From NCBI GenBank assembly GCA_963556145.1, contig OY744465.1, positions 2,852,001 through 2,916,000 on the forward strand: a stretch of 64,000 bases of DNA, written 5' to 3'. The translations under genes were made by a program, and so were the position numbers. The notes below the pieces were generated by a model that was not told the origin of the DNA, searched no databases, and was given only the letters and a program-made list of their open reading frames with translations. Positions 11,641 through 21,974 of this stretch are shown one piece after another; within the stretch, counting starts at the first letter, position 1, and each line of letters begins with the position of its first letter. This stretch comes from Hygrocybe punicea. Lineage: Eukaryota; Basidiomycota; Agaricomycetes; Agaricales; Hygrophoraceae.

Positions 11641-12481
11641 CCCCAGCAGTACATGAGGGGGTTCAAAGGGAGCAATGGAAAGCGGTGGGAAGAGATCAAG
11701 CGCAATGTCATTTTGTCCATGGGAAAAAGCATCTGCTATGTCGTTATACAAACCAGGGAGGAAGTCAACATGGAAAGTGAAACCGTGTGTCAGAGAGAGC
11801 TTGATGGCACACAACAGGATGGGGTTGTAAGGGGGGGTTGCACAAAGAGTATTAAACATGTCGACGGTGTTGGTGTTGTCACAGTAAATGACAATGTGCT
11901 GCGGTAATGGTTGCACATGTAGGCTAATGTGAATCAGCATGGACAGAATGGTGAGAGCTTTGAGGTAGAAAATATTGTGAGCATGCCCTTCAGGGAGTGT
12001 ATGAGTGTGGCCAGTGGAAAGGAAAGGTGACCAGGAACCAAGTCCAGCAAGGCATGTGTCAGAGTAAAGGGAGATATCAGCTTCGTCTGCTGACCAAGTT
12101 GTAGAGTTCAAAATGTGGACACCATCCAAATGTTCGATTTCATCCACAACCCATAGTAGCTCCTTGATCATAGTACTGTTTATCCAGATGGGTTTGTGGG
12201 GTGACGTTTTACCAGACATTTTGTGATAAGTCATGGAAAGGCCAGGGCGCAATAAAGGATAGATATTCAGGGCCCAGTTGATCCAACCAGCCATCTTCTG
12301 GAAGTCATGAAGAGGGTGACGCTGCCCTGGAGATGCAAAGCACCAGATGGCAGTGACGAGTTCAGTGCGTTGGTCGGATGCCATGGAGATTGTCATTGCA
12401 TTTGGATTGATGAGGAAACCAATGATCGATAAGGTGGGGCCCCACTCCTGTTCACTTTCAGCATGTGGAATCCCAAGTTCA
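11626..12481 (-). pseudogene. RT thumb and RNase H of the DIRS-like element
   Basis: Open from the E1 junction (12481) to 11626. It starts ELGIPHAESEQEWGPTLSII, then MTISMASDQRTELV, FQKMAGWINWALNIYPLLRP (connection region) and the RNase H core: ADISLYSDTCLAGLGSW (first Asp), YLKALTILSML (second acidic position reads K-A rather than E-A), IVIYCDNTNTVDMFNTL (Asp) and GLYNDIADAFSHGQ (last Asp). Agaricomycete DIRS proteins usually read FYLEAL and ADALSRFQ; here the catalytic Glu appears changed to Lys. The frame stops at 11626 and the recombinase continues in another frame. Confidence 0.8.
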
Positions 12482-12906
12482 TTATGAGTTCTTTTAATTT
12501 ATTAAAAGACTTGTTCTTTATCAGACCTGGTTCAGTGAGGGTTTGTAATTAATTAATTAATTAATGTTCGTGCATCACCTATAGAGAAATTCTTTTTGGA
12601 CAAGACTCTGGTATGATTCTACTTCTGATATTGGAAAATCAGATACAGTTGGGGTCATGTGTGGACAAGCTTACATAAGCATATAAATATGGGTTGCCTC
12701 AGAAAAAACGAATTACCTTCAAAATATATTCAAAATATTCGTACCAGCCTCAATTCTTATCAGAATCAGCTGAAAATTGAACTGCTGACTAATATAACCA
12801 TTTCGGGCAAGGTGTGACAGTCACATGTGACCAGTCTAACCATATAAAGAAATTTTACACTATGTATGCTAAATTTTGAGCTGATCACAGGAGTCATAGT
12901 TACATG

Positions 12907-14930
12907 TAGGCAATGACATGAGTACAGGTAACCTGCACAGGTTGCGGGTACGGGTACTGCCAGGTATGGGTATGGGTTACCTTTTTTGGACCTGGGCAAA
13001 ACCCATACCCATGAGCGTGGGTCTTGGTATACCCACAGGTACCGGCCCAAACAGAGCCACACACAACTTCACAGGAACTCAACACAAATACCAGTGTCAA
13101 CAATGACACCCAGCAATGCATCCACACCCCCACAGACTGCCCCATGCATGCATGCATCCGCGACAACACAGACGACGCCATTAGCCACCACTTCCATGGT
13201 AACACAACACCAACCGCCTGCCAAACGGCCCCATCCTCGCGCAAAACTGTGTCCCAGCATGATGCTACACACCCACTGCAAGAAACAACAGCAACTGCGT
13301 TGCATGATGCCCCGTCATCAAATAGTGCCCCAACACAAACCCCCGTGCCCAAAACCCAACAGGAGACGCATCACGTGCCCGCATCAGCCCCAAACACACT
13401 ATCCCCGCTGCAAAACGTGTCTGAACGCGTCTCAAGTCCCACCCCAGCCCCAAACCCTGTGCCCATGCAAGAAAACACATTCAAACGCGTCCCAGACCGT
13501 GGTCCCACAACATCCTACCATTTGACGCCCACACAGGCCCTAAAGCCCATGCCCGTGCAACAGAACGTGCCCAAACACGCCCCAGACCCCGTTCCCCCCC
13601 AAGTACATGCCCACACACACCCACAATCAAGATGCCGCTGTCCAGATGCCGCAACTGCGAATGCCATGGCTAAACAGCGTCGAAATGTGGGCTGATGCAT
13701 ATGCGACGACAGAGGAGGATGAGAGGGAGGGGAGAATGGGAGATGGTGCAGGGAATGAGGAGACGGATACGATGGGCGAGGGTCTCTTGCCCACAAGAAC
13801 CCAACCTGTCATGTGGTTCCCAGCCCCCCCACTCCTCGTGTTTGCACAGCTAAGGCACGGCACGGGTATACCGCGGGTCAGAATTCCCGACACCGCACCC
13901 GTACCCGCGGAAACCGTACCCGCTTCGATGATGGGTACAACCCGTACCCGTTATCTGCGGGTACCCGCCGTGTTCCATCCTAACTACCTCGCGAACAACG
14001 GGGACGCGTCAATTGACGCGCTCCGTCTGTTTTCGCGAGGTTGGGTTGGGGCCAGGGACTTTCCATGGGCGTCCCCGCGTGTTAACTACCTCGCGAACAA
14101 CGGGAGTACGTCAATTGACGTGCTCCATCTGTTTTCACGAGGTTGGATGGGGCCGGGCACTTTCCATGGGCGTCCGCACGTCAATTGACGCGGCCAGAGC
14201 GTGTTCGCGAGGTGGGACCATTGTTGCTGTGTCCGTCTTCGTCCTCGCCTCGTCCATTCCCCTCGTTAGCCGATGTCGTTGGGACTGGATTGGGGGGACG
14301 TACCTGGGCCGGTAGGTGGGCGCACCACCCTCCCGGCTTTCCTTTCTATCGTTGTCGTCGCCATCGCAACTTTGGTGGTTCGTTTTTGGCGTGTGGGGTT
14401 GTCGTGGTTGTCGTTGTCGTTGTCGTTCGTGGGTTTTCTTGTTGTCGTTGTTGTTGTATTTGCGCTTGTCACGGTTGTGGTAGCAAATATCACGCGAACT
14501 TAGCAAAAGTAAAGAAATTAATGTGAAAATAAAGTAAATAACAAAGAAAAAACCTACCTGGGGCTTGGGTTGACAGACCCGTGAAAACCCGTCACCCGCG
14601 GATAACGGGTACGGTTTTGACAAGGTGTGCAAACCAAAACACCGTACCCGTACCCGAATTACCCGTTTTGGAATAACCGCGGGTAAACCCGTACCCGTGC
14701 TGTGCCCTATGCACAGCGCCACGTCAATTGATGTGCGTGTCAGCGACGCGAGGTAGATGTGGGCTGGAACCCGCCGGGTTTCCTGTGTGGGTCAATACCC
14801 GCATCCGACCTGCTGCTACCCGCCATCTACCTGCTGAAACAAGACCTGCGGGTAGACGGGTATGGGTTGGAGCGGGTGTGGGTGCGGGTTGGCCTCAGGA
14901 CACCCACGGGTATACCCGTGTCATTGCCTA
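12907..14930. mobile_element. hAT-type non-autonomous element hAT-A
   Basis: TIRs TAGGCAATGACATGAG (left) and TAGGCAATGACACGGG (right, reverse complement), fitting the hAT YARNG start. Flanked by 8-bp duplications GTTACATG / GTCACATG (12899-12906, 14931-14938; one mismatch). Subterminal regions are packed with GGGTA/TACCC words. The 13025-13695 interior is open in several frames with low-complexity T/P/Q-rich residues; I do not regard this as a gene. Contains hAT-B1. About 1.16 kb without it. No transposase. Confidence 0.85.
13851..14709. mobile_element. hAT-type MITE hAT-B, copy 1
   Basis: 859 bp. Ends TAAGGCACGGCACGGGTA and, reverse complemented, TAGGGCACAGCACGGGTA. Exact 8-bp target duplication TGCACAGC (13843-13850, 14710-14717). 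Interior: three blocks containing the 12-bp palindrome CGTCAATTGACG, each near a CTCGCGA(A/G) word, and a GTTGTC-rich stretch at 14395-14470. Open frames inside (for example 14135-14722 minus) are mirrored in the second copy and low-complexity; not genes. Copy 2 is at 24322-25180 in inverted orientation with the same length. Confidence 0.95.
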
Positions 14931-15001
14931 GTCACATGTGACCACTGTTACTATATATGGAAATATCAGCCATATAAGCAGAAATAAGCTTAACTCAGAT
15001 G

Positions 15002-15528
15002 TGTTAGAGTCGTACAGACAACTCCAGATGGAGAGGAGTTCTTTGGAGGATCGGAGGTGCAAACTCTTGAAGTAGGTTAACTACTTCCTCAAGCCATACT
15101 GAGTAGGCACAAAGTGGAGCGGAGTTAGTCTGGAGGTCCAGACTAAGCATGCAGATAGTGAGCTTAAGGCAAAGCCTTAAGTTTGAGAGTGAAGAAGACA
15201 GAGGGTACTCTAGTCGATTTTCAGAACAAAGATACAGGACATAGTGATTCTAGCTTATATACTAGTAAACTAATTGTTATGTCCTTGGTGATGAAAAGAT
15301 AATAGAAACTCCAGCAGGAGTACTGGAGTTGGGAGAAAGATAAAAGAGACAAAATGTTGCTACATACAGTGACAAGTGAACAAAAGGGTGGAGACAGACA
15401 GGAGTGCAAAAGAAGATAAGATAGGAATGAAATGGAAAAGTCTGGAGTGGAGATGGCTGGAGTTTGTCAGAGTACATCGGAGTTCATCAGAGTACATCGG
15501 AGTACATCTGAGTTGTACGAATATGACA
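15002..15528. repeat. Solo LTR of an unidentified retrotransposon
   Basis: 527 bp, begins TGTTAGAGTCGTACAGAC and ends GTTGTACGAATATGACA; the ends are imperfect inverted repeats with the TG..CA signature. Flanked by the 5-bp duplication AGATG (14997-15001 and 15529-15533). Removing it restores continuity with the parallel sequence in the inverted element E3 near 61615. Inserted in E1. Not related to the 1406-bp Gypsy LTR. Confidence 0.85.
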
Positions 15529-16162
15529 AGATGATGTGCTGATATTTTTACTTAAAACATAAAATTCAATGTGATATTGCCATATATATACATTATCTTA
15601 TATGCTAATTATATATTTTAAGCAAAATCACTTATCAATTTTCATAATAATAATACAAATAAAAATCCAACAAAAGAAAGAAGACTTTGTTCATGCCATA
15701 TGTAACATTAGCCCAATCACCAAGCACAGCTATCTTCATGCTGTCATCTGTTGTACAGCATATAAGGTCATGGAGAAGTAGGGTTGAACAAATGTAAGTC
15801 AATGGTTATCATAATGTTTAGGGGGCAGTTGTGTTTGACAGTTGACCTATTGCCTCCTAAACATTTCTTTTGTGGCTGAGAATATTACATAATGATGCAG
15901 CATAGAAGACATGACAGTAAGAGAGAAGGTTGATGAACACTCAAGACACTCTAGGTAGTTTTATTTTTTCTACTTTTTTCTACTTTTTATGTTGCTGAGG
16001 TGAGAGATGGGCTTATTAGAACAATTGGCAGTATACAACATATGCTATATGTCTTATACCATATGTAACATGCTTTATGCAATTGTTTACTTCATCATGG
16101 AAGTGGAGAGGGGAAAAAAAGAACTTGTTCATGCCATGCGCAGCACTGGCCCACTAAACAAG

Positions 16163-16488
16163 TCCCACAGTTGGAGGAGTCACACTTGCTTCATAGGCAT
16201 TAACTTGGAATAGGGTTCATACCAAGTCAGGCTGTCTGCAAAATCCCAAGAGAAGTTGTCATCAATGTAGGTAAAGATGTCTATCAAAAGGAGGACATAA
16301 ATCATGATCCAGGTGACTAAACAGGTGAAACTAGCGAAGATGCAACCACCGGCACCATTACCAAAGTGGTTGCAATGATTAATAGAATGATCACCGTCAA
16401 TGGTCATGATTTGTTGTATTTGCCAAAGGGGTGCCATTGGGATGAGACAATACGTGCATTGTAGAGGGTCCTCTGAGGCCATAAACAC
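16163..16488 (-). pseudogene. Reverse transcriptase palm of the DIRS-like element
   Basis: Minus-strand reading contains INHCNHFGNGAGGCIFASF, then LVTWIMIYV, the catalytic YIDDNFSW (Tyr-x-Asp-Asp) and DFADSLTWYEPYSKLMP, the order of the Agaricomycete DIRS-type RT. An in-frame TGA follows MKQV, then LLQLW reaches the E1 junction. The RT fingers upstream are absent. Continues at 12481 beyond E1. Confidence 0.8.
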
Positions 16489-17894
16489 GATATCTCATGA
16501 ATCCGTTTGAACCTGACGTCCCTAGCAATTCATGCTCGAATCCAACGTAACCTGATGCATACTGACTAGCACAGTGATACGCACTCAGCCATCCTGAGCT
16601 CCAATTTTGGATATTTTGCGATCCCTTGCGATTTGATGCGACTTACCACTCTTTGACCTTCCAATCACATCGCGACTATTGCGATCTTCTGCGACTTCGG
16701 AGATATTTAGTTATCGCACTTCGAAGTATTTCCTTTGTTCTCTTTGTTCTCTATATTCATTTATCGTTCTCTCTACCTATCCTTTCTTCTATACGCCCTT
16801 TATCTCACATATCTCCTTTTAGTATCATCCTTTCATCTCTCTTCCTTTGTCCTGATAGCTTATATACCTGCCTGTATGAGCCACTAGAACAGAGAACCCC
16901 CAGAGAATCGAGACAGACCGTCATTCCCCCTTCATCTCAGAGCTTCCCCTTCATCCTAGTTCCCTTCTCTTTACATTCCATGACGTTCTCTCACTGTCCG
17001 ACCCTTTGATCTCACTGCGACTTTTGATTTTATCGCAACTCTTTGATTTTGATCGCACCACTCCAGTTTTGATCGCAGCACTTCTCTTGAGTTTCTCATC
17101 CACTTCTATTCATTATCCTTTATTTCCTATACTAGTGTAGGCTTTCTGAAGCTTCCTTGCACCTTTTCACCTTTAGTAGTTGTAGGATTTCCATTCTTAT
17201 AGCTACATATAGCGTATCAACGGCCACTCGCATACAGGGTCAGTCCAACTCCTAAACTCACAGAATTCCAATTATCGCAGACAGATCTCATCCAACTCGA
17301 TTCTCGACTTCGGACTTGCCTTATATATGCATCCCCTTGTCCTTTTGGAGATATGTATGAATCTTTAGATCTTTTTTCTTGGATATTTGCTTTCCCCTCC
17401 ATTTTCCTGTCATCATTGCATCGCAACTCACTTCTCATTTCTCCATTTCCATTCCCCTTTGTTCCCTCTCATCGGCCAAGGACTCTCATCCAAATCTAGA
17501 TAGAGATTTTAGTATAAAAACGGTGCCCAAGCGCCATGTCATAATAAGAAAGTAGTTTCCCCGTTTCCCCTCACTCAGAATCCACCTCTCAGTAAAAATC
17601 TATCATTCACACAACTTGTCAGTCTCCTTAACCCTCTCTCCATCGTTCTACCATCGACATTCTTATATCCCTCATCACCTGACATCTGACCTGCCATACC
17701 CGACATCGTCAGCTTCATCGGCTTCGACCGTTCTCGATAGATATCAGTAGTTTTATTTGGTGGCTTTCTACCCCTTTGTCTCTTTTCACTTACTGAAGCT
17801 TGCTAAACTATTCCCTGTCACTTCTACGCTGACACCCCCAGGCTAGGATCATTGTTCCACAACCACCCCAACCTCACCACTACAGCGTGAGATA
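16489..17894. other. No gene recognised; possible old LTR-like sequence
   Basis: C/T-rich on the plus strand with scattered GCGACT / TCGCA words (16610-17090) and a TATAAAA at 17513-17519 followed by a C-rich leader-like stretch. This resembles a U3/R region of a retroelement, but no pair of termini or duplication was found. The open stretch at 16626-17009 has no recognisable protein. Confidence 0.25.
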
Positions 17895-17895
17895 T

Positions 17896-18147
17896 CAGAC
17901 TTGAAAACAACAAACTTTCGACCAGGGTGTTGAGTGTGCGCAAGGCAGAGGGCATGACCGAGCTGAAATGACTTTTCTTTTGTCTTTCTTTGTGTCAATG
18001 AATTGCCATGGATTGTTAAGACTCCCAGACATGGTAAATGGATCAGAAGATGACCACTTCAAAGCTGTATCAGTTTTTGAAGGAACATAGTGACTACCTT
18101 TCCACTTTTGAAACTTTTGAAGCATACTGGAGTGCACATTTCCATTA
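17896..18147 (-). pseudogene. Tail fragment of a PIF1-like helicase gene
   Basis: Reads LQKFQKWKGSHYVPSKTD, ALKWSSSDPF, NNPWQFIDTKKDKRK on the minus strand. This corresponds to the region after the helicase domain in the 49948-52073 pseudogene, which reads IDQFRKWKGKSYVP then SPWQLIKRMNK. FB2 cuts it at 18147 and no helicase motifs are found beyond FB2. A stray fragment of the same Agaricomycete family. Confidence 0.6.
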
Positions 18148-18913
18148 CAGCCGTTTGCATAAAGCATGACAGTTGCCACATTTTTTTGTTTATAAGAAAA
18201 ACAAAGACTTAGTGAAATTTCAAGTGTGAAATAGTGTATCTCATGAAATACTGAATGGATTGAGATCATTGTAGAGGCAAATTTTATCTATTCTTCAAGG
18301 CCTTTTGAGCTGGGTTATTACATTTGAGCTGTGTCTAGTGTATGTTGAGTTATAAGCATAATAAGATAGAGTAGCAGCTGAACATTGAATGATAAATAGC
18401 TCTGTCAATACCTCATAGATTGAGATACTTGTATGAGGTAAAATGTTCATTTTTTCAATGTGAATCTGCTCAAATACCGGGATTTCCAATACTTACAGAT
18501 TCTAAATCCATAGTCTTGATCTCATTCAAATTTAGCAATATTTCTAACTTGCACTCAGAAAATGCTCAACATTGAAAATCCCGGTATTTGAGCAGATTCA
18601 CATTGAAAAAATGAACATTTTACCTCATACAAGTATCTCAATCCATGAGGTATTGACAGAGCTATTTATCATTCAATGTTCAGCTGCTACTCTATCTTAT
18701 TATGCTTATAACTCAGCATACACTAGACACAGCTCAAATGTAATAACCCAGCTCAAAAGGCCTTGAAGAATAGATAAAATTTGCCTCTACAATGATCTCA
18801 ATCCATTCAGTATTTCATGAGATACACTATTTCACACTTGAAATTTCACTAAGTCTTTGTTTTTCTTATAAACAAAAAAATGTGGCAACTGTCATGCTTT
18901 ATGCAAACGGCTG
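18148..18913. mobile_element. Foldback element FB2
   Basis: 766 bp, flanked by TA. Ends CAGCCGTTTGCATAAAGCAT and its reverse complement ATGCTTTATGCAAACGGCTG. The two arms encode mirror-image 64-codon frames (18295-18489 minus, 18572-18766 plus) that differ at only about three residues, showing high arm identity. Inserted in the helicase tail fragment; abuts E4 at 18917. Confidence 0.85.
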
Positions 18914-18916
18914 TAA

Positions 18917-20449
18917 TTACGAGTTCTTTAACACAGCACTTTCATCATTGATTAATTAATTAATGTTTTGCATCGCATATAGAGGAAAGTTTTTGTTGTG
19001 TAAAGCTATGACTTTACAGCTGTTTTCATCAAGATGTGGAAAAGTTGAAAAAAGATTTGAGGTGTAAAAATTTTGGACTTGATGAAATTTCTCTTGTATC
19101 TCAGGGAATACTGCATGGATTGAGATGGTTATAGAGGGAAAGTTGTACTATTTCTCAAGGGCTTTCTACTCTTGTAATTACATTTGGACAATATTTAGTG
19201 TATGGTGAGTTGTAGATGAAATAACAGGGAAGCCAGCATGTTTTGAGACCCAAAATGATATTGTAAAATTATGGCATCAAATGAGCTCCTATGAACAAGA
19301 TTGTAGGGAGAAAATTGTTCATTTTTGCAAGGGCTAGAAGTACTTATACTGTGTTTTTCTTTATTTTTGTGTTTTGAGCCAATATTACATCTGTACTATT
19401 TTTGATTGTATGAGGCTTGAAACATTATAAGAATCATAATTATGGGCTCAAAACACAAAAATGAAGAAAAACACGGTATAAGTACTTCTAGCCCTTGCAA
19501 AAATGAACAATTTTCTCCCTACAATCTTGTTCATAGGAGCTCATTTGATGCCATAATTTTACAATATCATTTTGGGTCTCAAAACATGCTGGTTTCCCTG
19601 TTATTTCATCTACAACTCACCATACACTAAATATTGTCCAAATGTAATTATAATAGTAGAAAGCCCTTGAGAAATAGTACAACTTTCCCTCTATAACCAT
19701 CTCAATCCATGCAGTATTCCATGAGATACAGGAGAAATTTCACCAAGTCCAAATATTTTACACCTCAAATATTTTTTCAACTTTTCCACATCTTGATGAA
19801 AACAGCTGTAATGTTGTGTCAGAAAAATGGAGTATGATAGGGGCCATGTTTGGAAATGATTACATAAGCATCCAAATATGGGTTGACATACAAATGCTTC
19901 CACAATGGTCCAATTATATTCAGTTTTGAATAAAATATTCACAACAGCTTTAATTTTTGATGGAATCAGTTGAAAATTTTACTAACAACTAGTCAAGTCA
20001 TTTTGGGCATTGTGTGACAGTCACATGTGACTGGTCTAACCATATAAGGAAATACTTACAATATACATATAACATATGAGGGTTCATCTTAAATGATCAT
20101 GTTGTGACTAATACAAGTTTATTTATGTTTTTAATTGGCTCAACCAAATCTTGCCTATATTATTTTCTTATATAGTTAGATTCATCATATATGACGATAA
20201 TTACTGCAATCACCATTGAAATTTAGCTTAAATTTTCTTATATGGTTAGACTAGTCACATATGACCATCACACTTAAATCATCATGCCTATCACTCAAAT
20301 TAGACTATCAACATCAAAACTAACTTAGTTCACCTTAAATGACTGATATTTTCTTATATGGTTAGATCTATGATATGTGACTGTCACCACTATGATCAGT
20401 ACAAAATTTAGCCTATATAGCCTAAAATTTTCTTATATGGTTAGACTAG
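18917..20449 (+). mobile_element. Helentron-like element E4, 3'-truncated
   Basis: Starts TTACGAGTTCTTTAACAC, followed by a TTAATTAATTAATT run and repeated ATATGGTTAGACTAGTCACA-type motifs (CACATGTG palindromes) shared with E1, E2 and E3. FB3 lies inside it. It stops where E2 begins; no E4 sequence resumes after E2, so the 3' part is lost or the two form a chimera. Confidence 0.65.
19017..19808. mobile_element. Foldback element FB3
   Basis: 792 bp between TA dinucleotides. Left end CAGCTGTTTTCATCAAGATG, right end its reverse complement. Arms share with FB1 and FB4 the blocks ATACTGCATGGATTGAGATG, AGAGGGAAAGTTGTACTAT and GATTGTAGGGAGAAAATTGT. Inserted in E4. Confidence 0.85.
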
Positions 20450-21555
20450 TTACGAGTTCTTTTAATTTATTAAAAGACTCATTCTTTATCAGACCAGGCT
20501 CAGTGAGGGTTCATAATTAATTAATTAAGTTGATTGCATGTAGAGGACTTTTTTTTTAGGCAAGAGATATGATTCTACTTGATGTTCTGGAAAATCACAT
20601 GTGATCATGGCCATGTTTGGACAAGCTTACATAAGCATCCAAATATGGGTTGCTTCAAAAAATTCAAATTACCTTCCAATTATATTCAAAATATTCGTAC
20701 TGGTCTCAATTCTTATTAGAATCAGCTGAAAATTGAACTGCTGACTAATATGATCATTTTGGGTCAGGTGTGACAGTCACATGTGACCAATCTAACCATA
20801 TAAGGTAATTTTTGATATTGTATAGCAAATTTTTTGCTGATTGCGATGGTCACAGTCACATGTGACCAGTCTAATCATAAGACAATTTTATACTATATAT
20901 GCTAAATTTTAGGTAATATACTGATATTTTTACTTAAAACATAAAATTCAATGTGATATCGCCATATATATACATTATCTTATATGCAACATGTATATTT
21001 CAAGCAACATCACTTATCGATGTTCATAAAAATCATATAAATAAAAATCCACTGAAAGAAAAACAACTCTATTCATGCCATGTACAACTTTGGCCCACTC
21101 AACAAGCACAGCTGTCTTCATGTTATCATCTGCTGTGCAACATTCAAGGTCATAGAGAAGTAGGGTTGAGCAAATGTAAATTAATTGTTATCATACTGTT
21201 TAGAGGGCAGTTGTGTTTGGCAGTTGACCTATTGCTCCCTAAACATTTGTTTTATGTATGACTGAGAATATTGCATGATAATGCTGCACAGAAGACATGA
21301 CAGTAAGAGAGGATGCTGATGAAGACTCAAGACACTCTATGTAGTTTTTTGTCTTCTACTTTTATATTGCTGGGGTGACAGCCTGAGAGGTGGGCTTATT
21401 AGAACAATTTGTAATATACAACATATGTTATATGTCTTATACCATATGTAACATGTATTATACAATTTAATGTTATTGCTTACTTCATTATGAAAGTGGG
21501 GAGAGAGAAAAAAGAACTCGTTCATGCCATGCACAGCACTGGCCCACTAAACAAG
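20450..21555 (+). mobile_element. Helentron-like element E2, complete copy
   Basis: 1106 bp. Starts TTACGAGTTCTTTTAATTTA and ends CTGGCCCACTAAACAAG, followed by T. The 5' stem-loop is present; ACGAGTTCTTTT (5') is inverted relative to AAAAGAACTCGT (21510-21521). The 3' terminus is also present in degraded form at about 21060-21110 (TTCATGCCATGTACAACTTT, then GGCCCACTCAACAAG), a tandem 3' end. No protein-coding capacity; no target duplication. Confidence 0.8.
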
Positions 21556-21974
21556 TAAAGAGAGGAACAAAAGCAATGTTGGGGAAAGAACATCAGGCAA
21601 GAGCAAAGATGTCACAGAGCGGAGGAGCCCCAGGAAGACTCAGTAAACATTTTCATGTTTAAGAAATGTCTGGTTATGAGTTCTTCCATTTATGGAACAC
21701 TTGTTCTTATGAGTCCTAAATATATGGCAGTTCGTCAGTAATTAATTGATGTTTGAAATCAACTATAGCACCAAATTCTGCATTTCTGACCGTATCCTTT
21801 TGAAAAAAATCACAAATCAACTAGATTTTTCAAATTTTGTCTTCAAATATTTTCAGGAATATAGGATTTATCTTGAGGACATAAGAAGTCAAAAACCGCT
21901 CCAACAGATGAGAAAAAAAATTGTATGACACAGAATTTGAGCAAAAATGGCAGTTGTCATGCAGAGTCACAGGT

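Larger units (their letters stand above)
12482..16162 (+). mobile_element. Helentron-like non-autonomous element E1
   Basis: Starts TTATGAGTTCTTTTAATTT and ends GGCCCACTAAACAAG, followed by a host T. The 5' end folds (ACGAGT-CTTTTAAT/ATTAAAAG-ACTCGT in the family consensus), and ACGAGTTCTTTT has an inverted partner AAAAGAACTCGT about 35 bp inside the 3' end: asymmetric inverted repeats as described for Helentrons. The insertion in the DIRS RT left no target duplication (host reads ..GGG|ATGAAC..). A degenerate second copy of the 3' terminus lies at about 15690-15745. Interrupted by the hAT element 12907-14930 and the solo LTR 15002-15528; about 1.1 kb without them, equal to E2. Confidence 0.75.
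10640..16488 (-). mobile_element. DIRS-like (tyrosine-recombinase) retroelement remnant, split by E1
   Basis: Minus-strand order is RT, RNase H, tyrosine recombinase, the DIRS/PAT order. The RT part lies right of the E1 insertion (16163-16488) and resumes left of it at 12481. Removing E1 (12482-16162) joins the reading as ...LLQLWDELGIPHAE..., so the insertion point is exact. Terminal repeats of a DIRS element (inverted or split direct) were not found, and the RT N-terminus and Gag are missing. The element is dead: stops and frameshifts in all three domains. Confidence 0.85.

Noticed and set aside
13024..13695. 223-codon Thr/Pro-rich frame in hAT-A
   Set aside because: Several overlapping frames are open equally; no domain; GC-rich low-complexity DNA.
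14135..14722. 195-codon minus frame in hAT-B as a gene (and its mirror at 24318-24755)
   Set aside because: Runs through TIRs and a low-complexity AACGACAAC region; present only because the MITE is duplicated.
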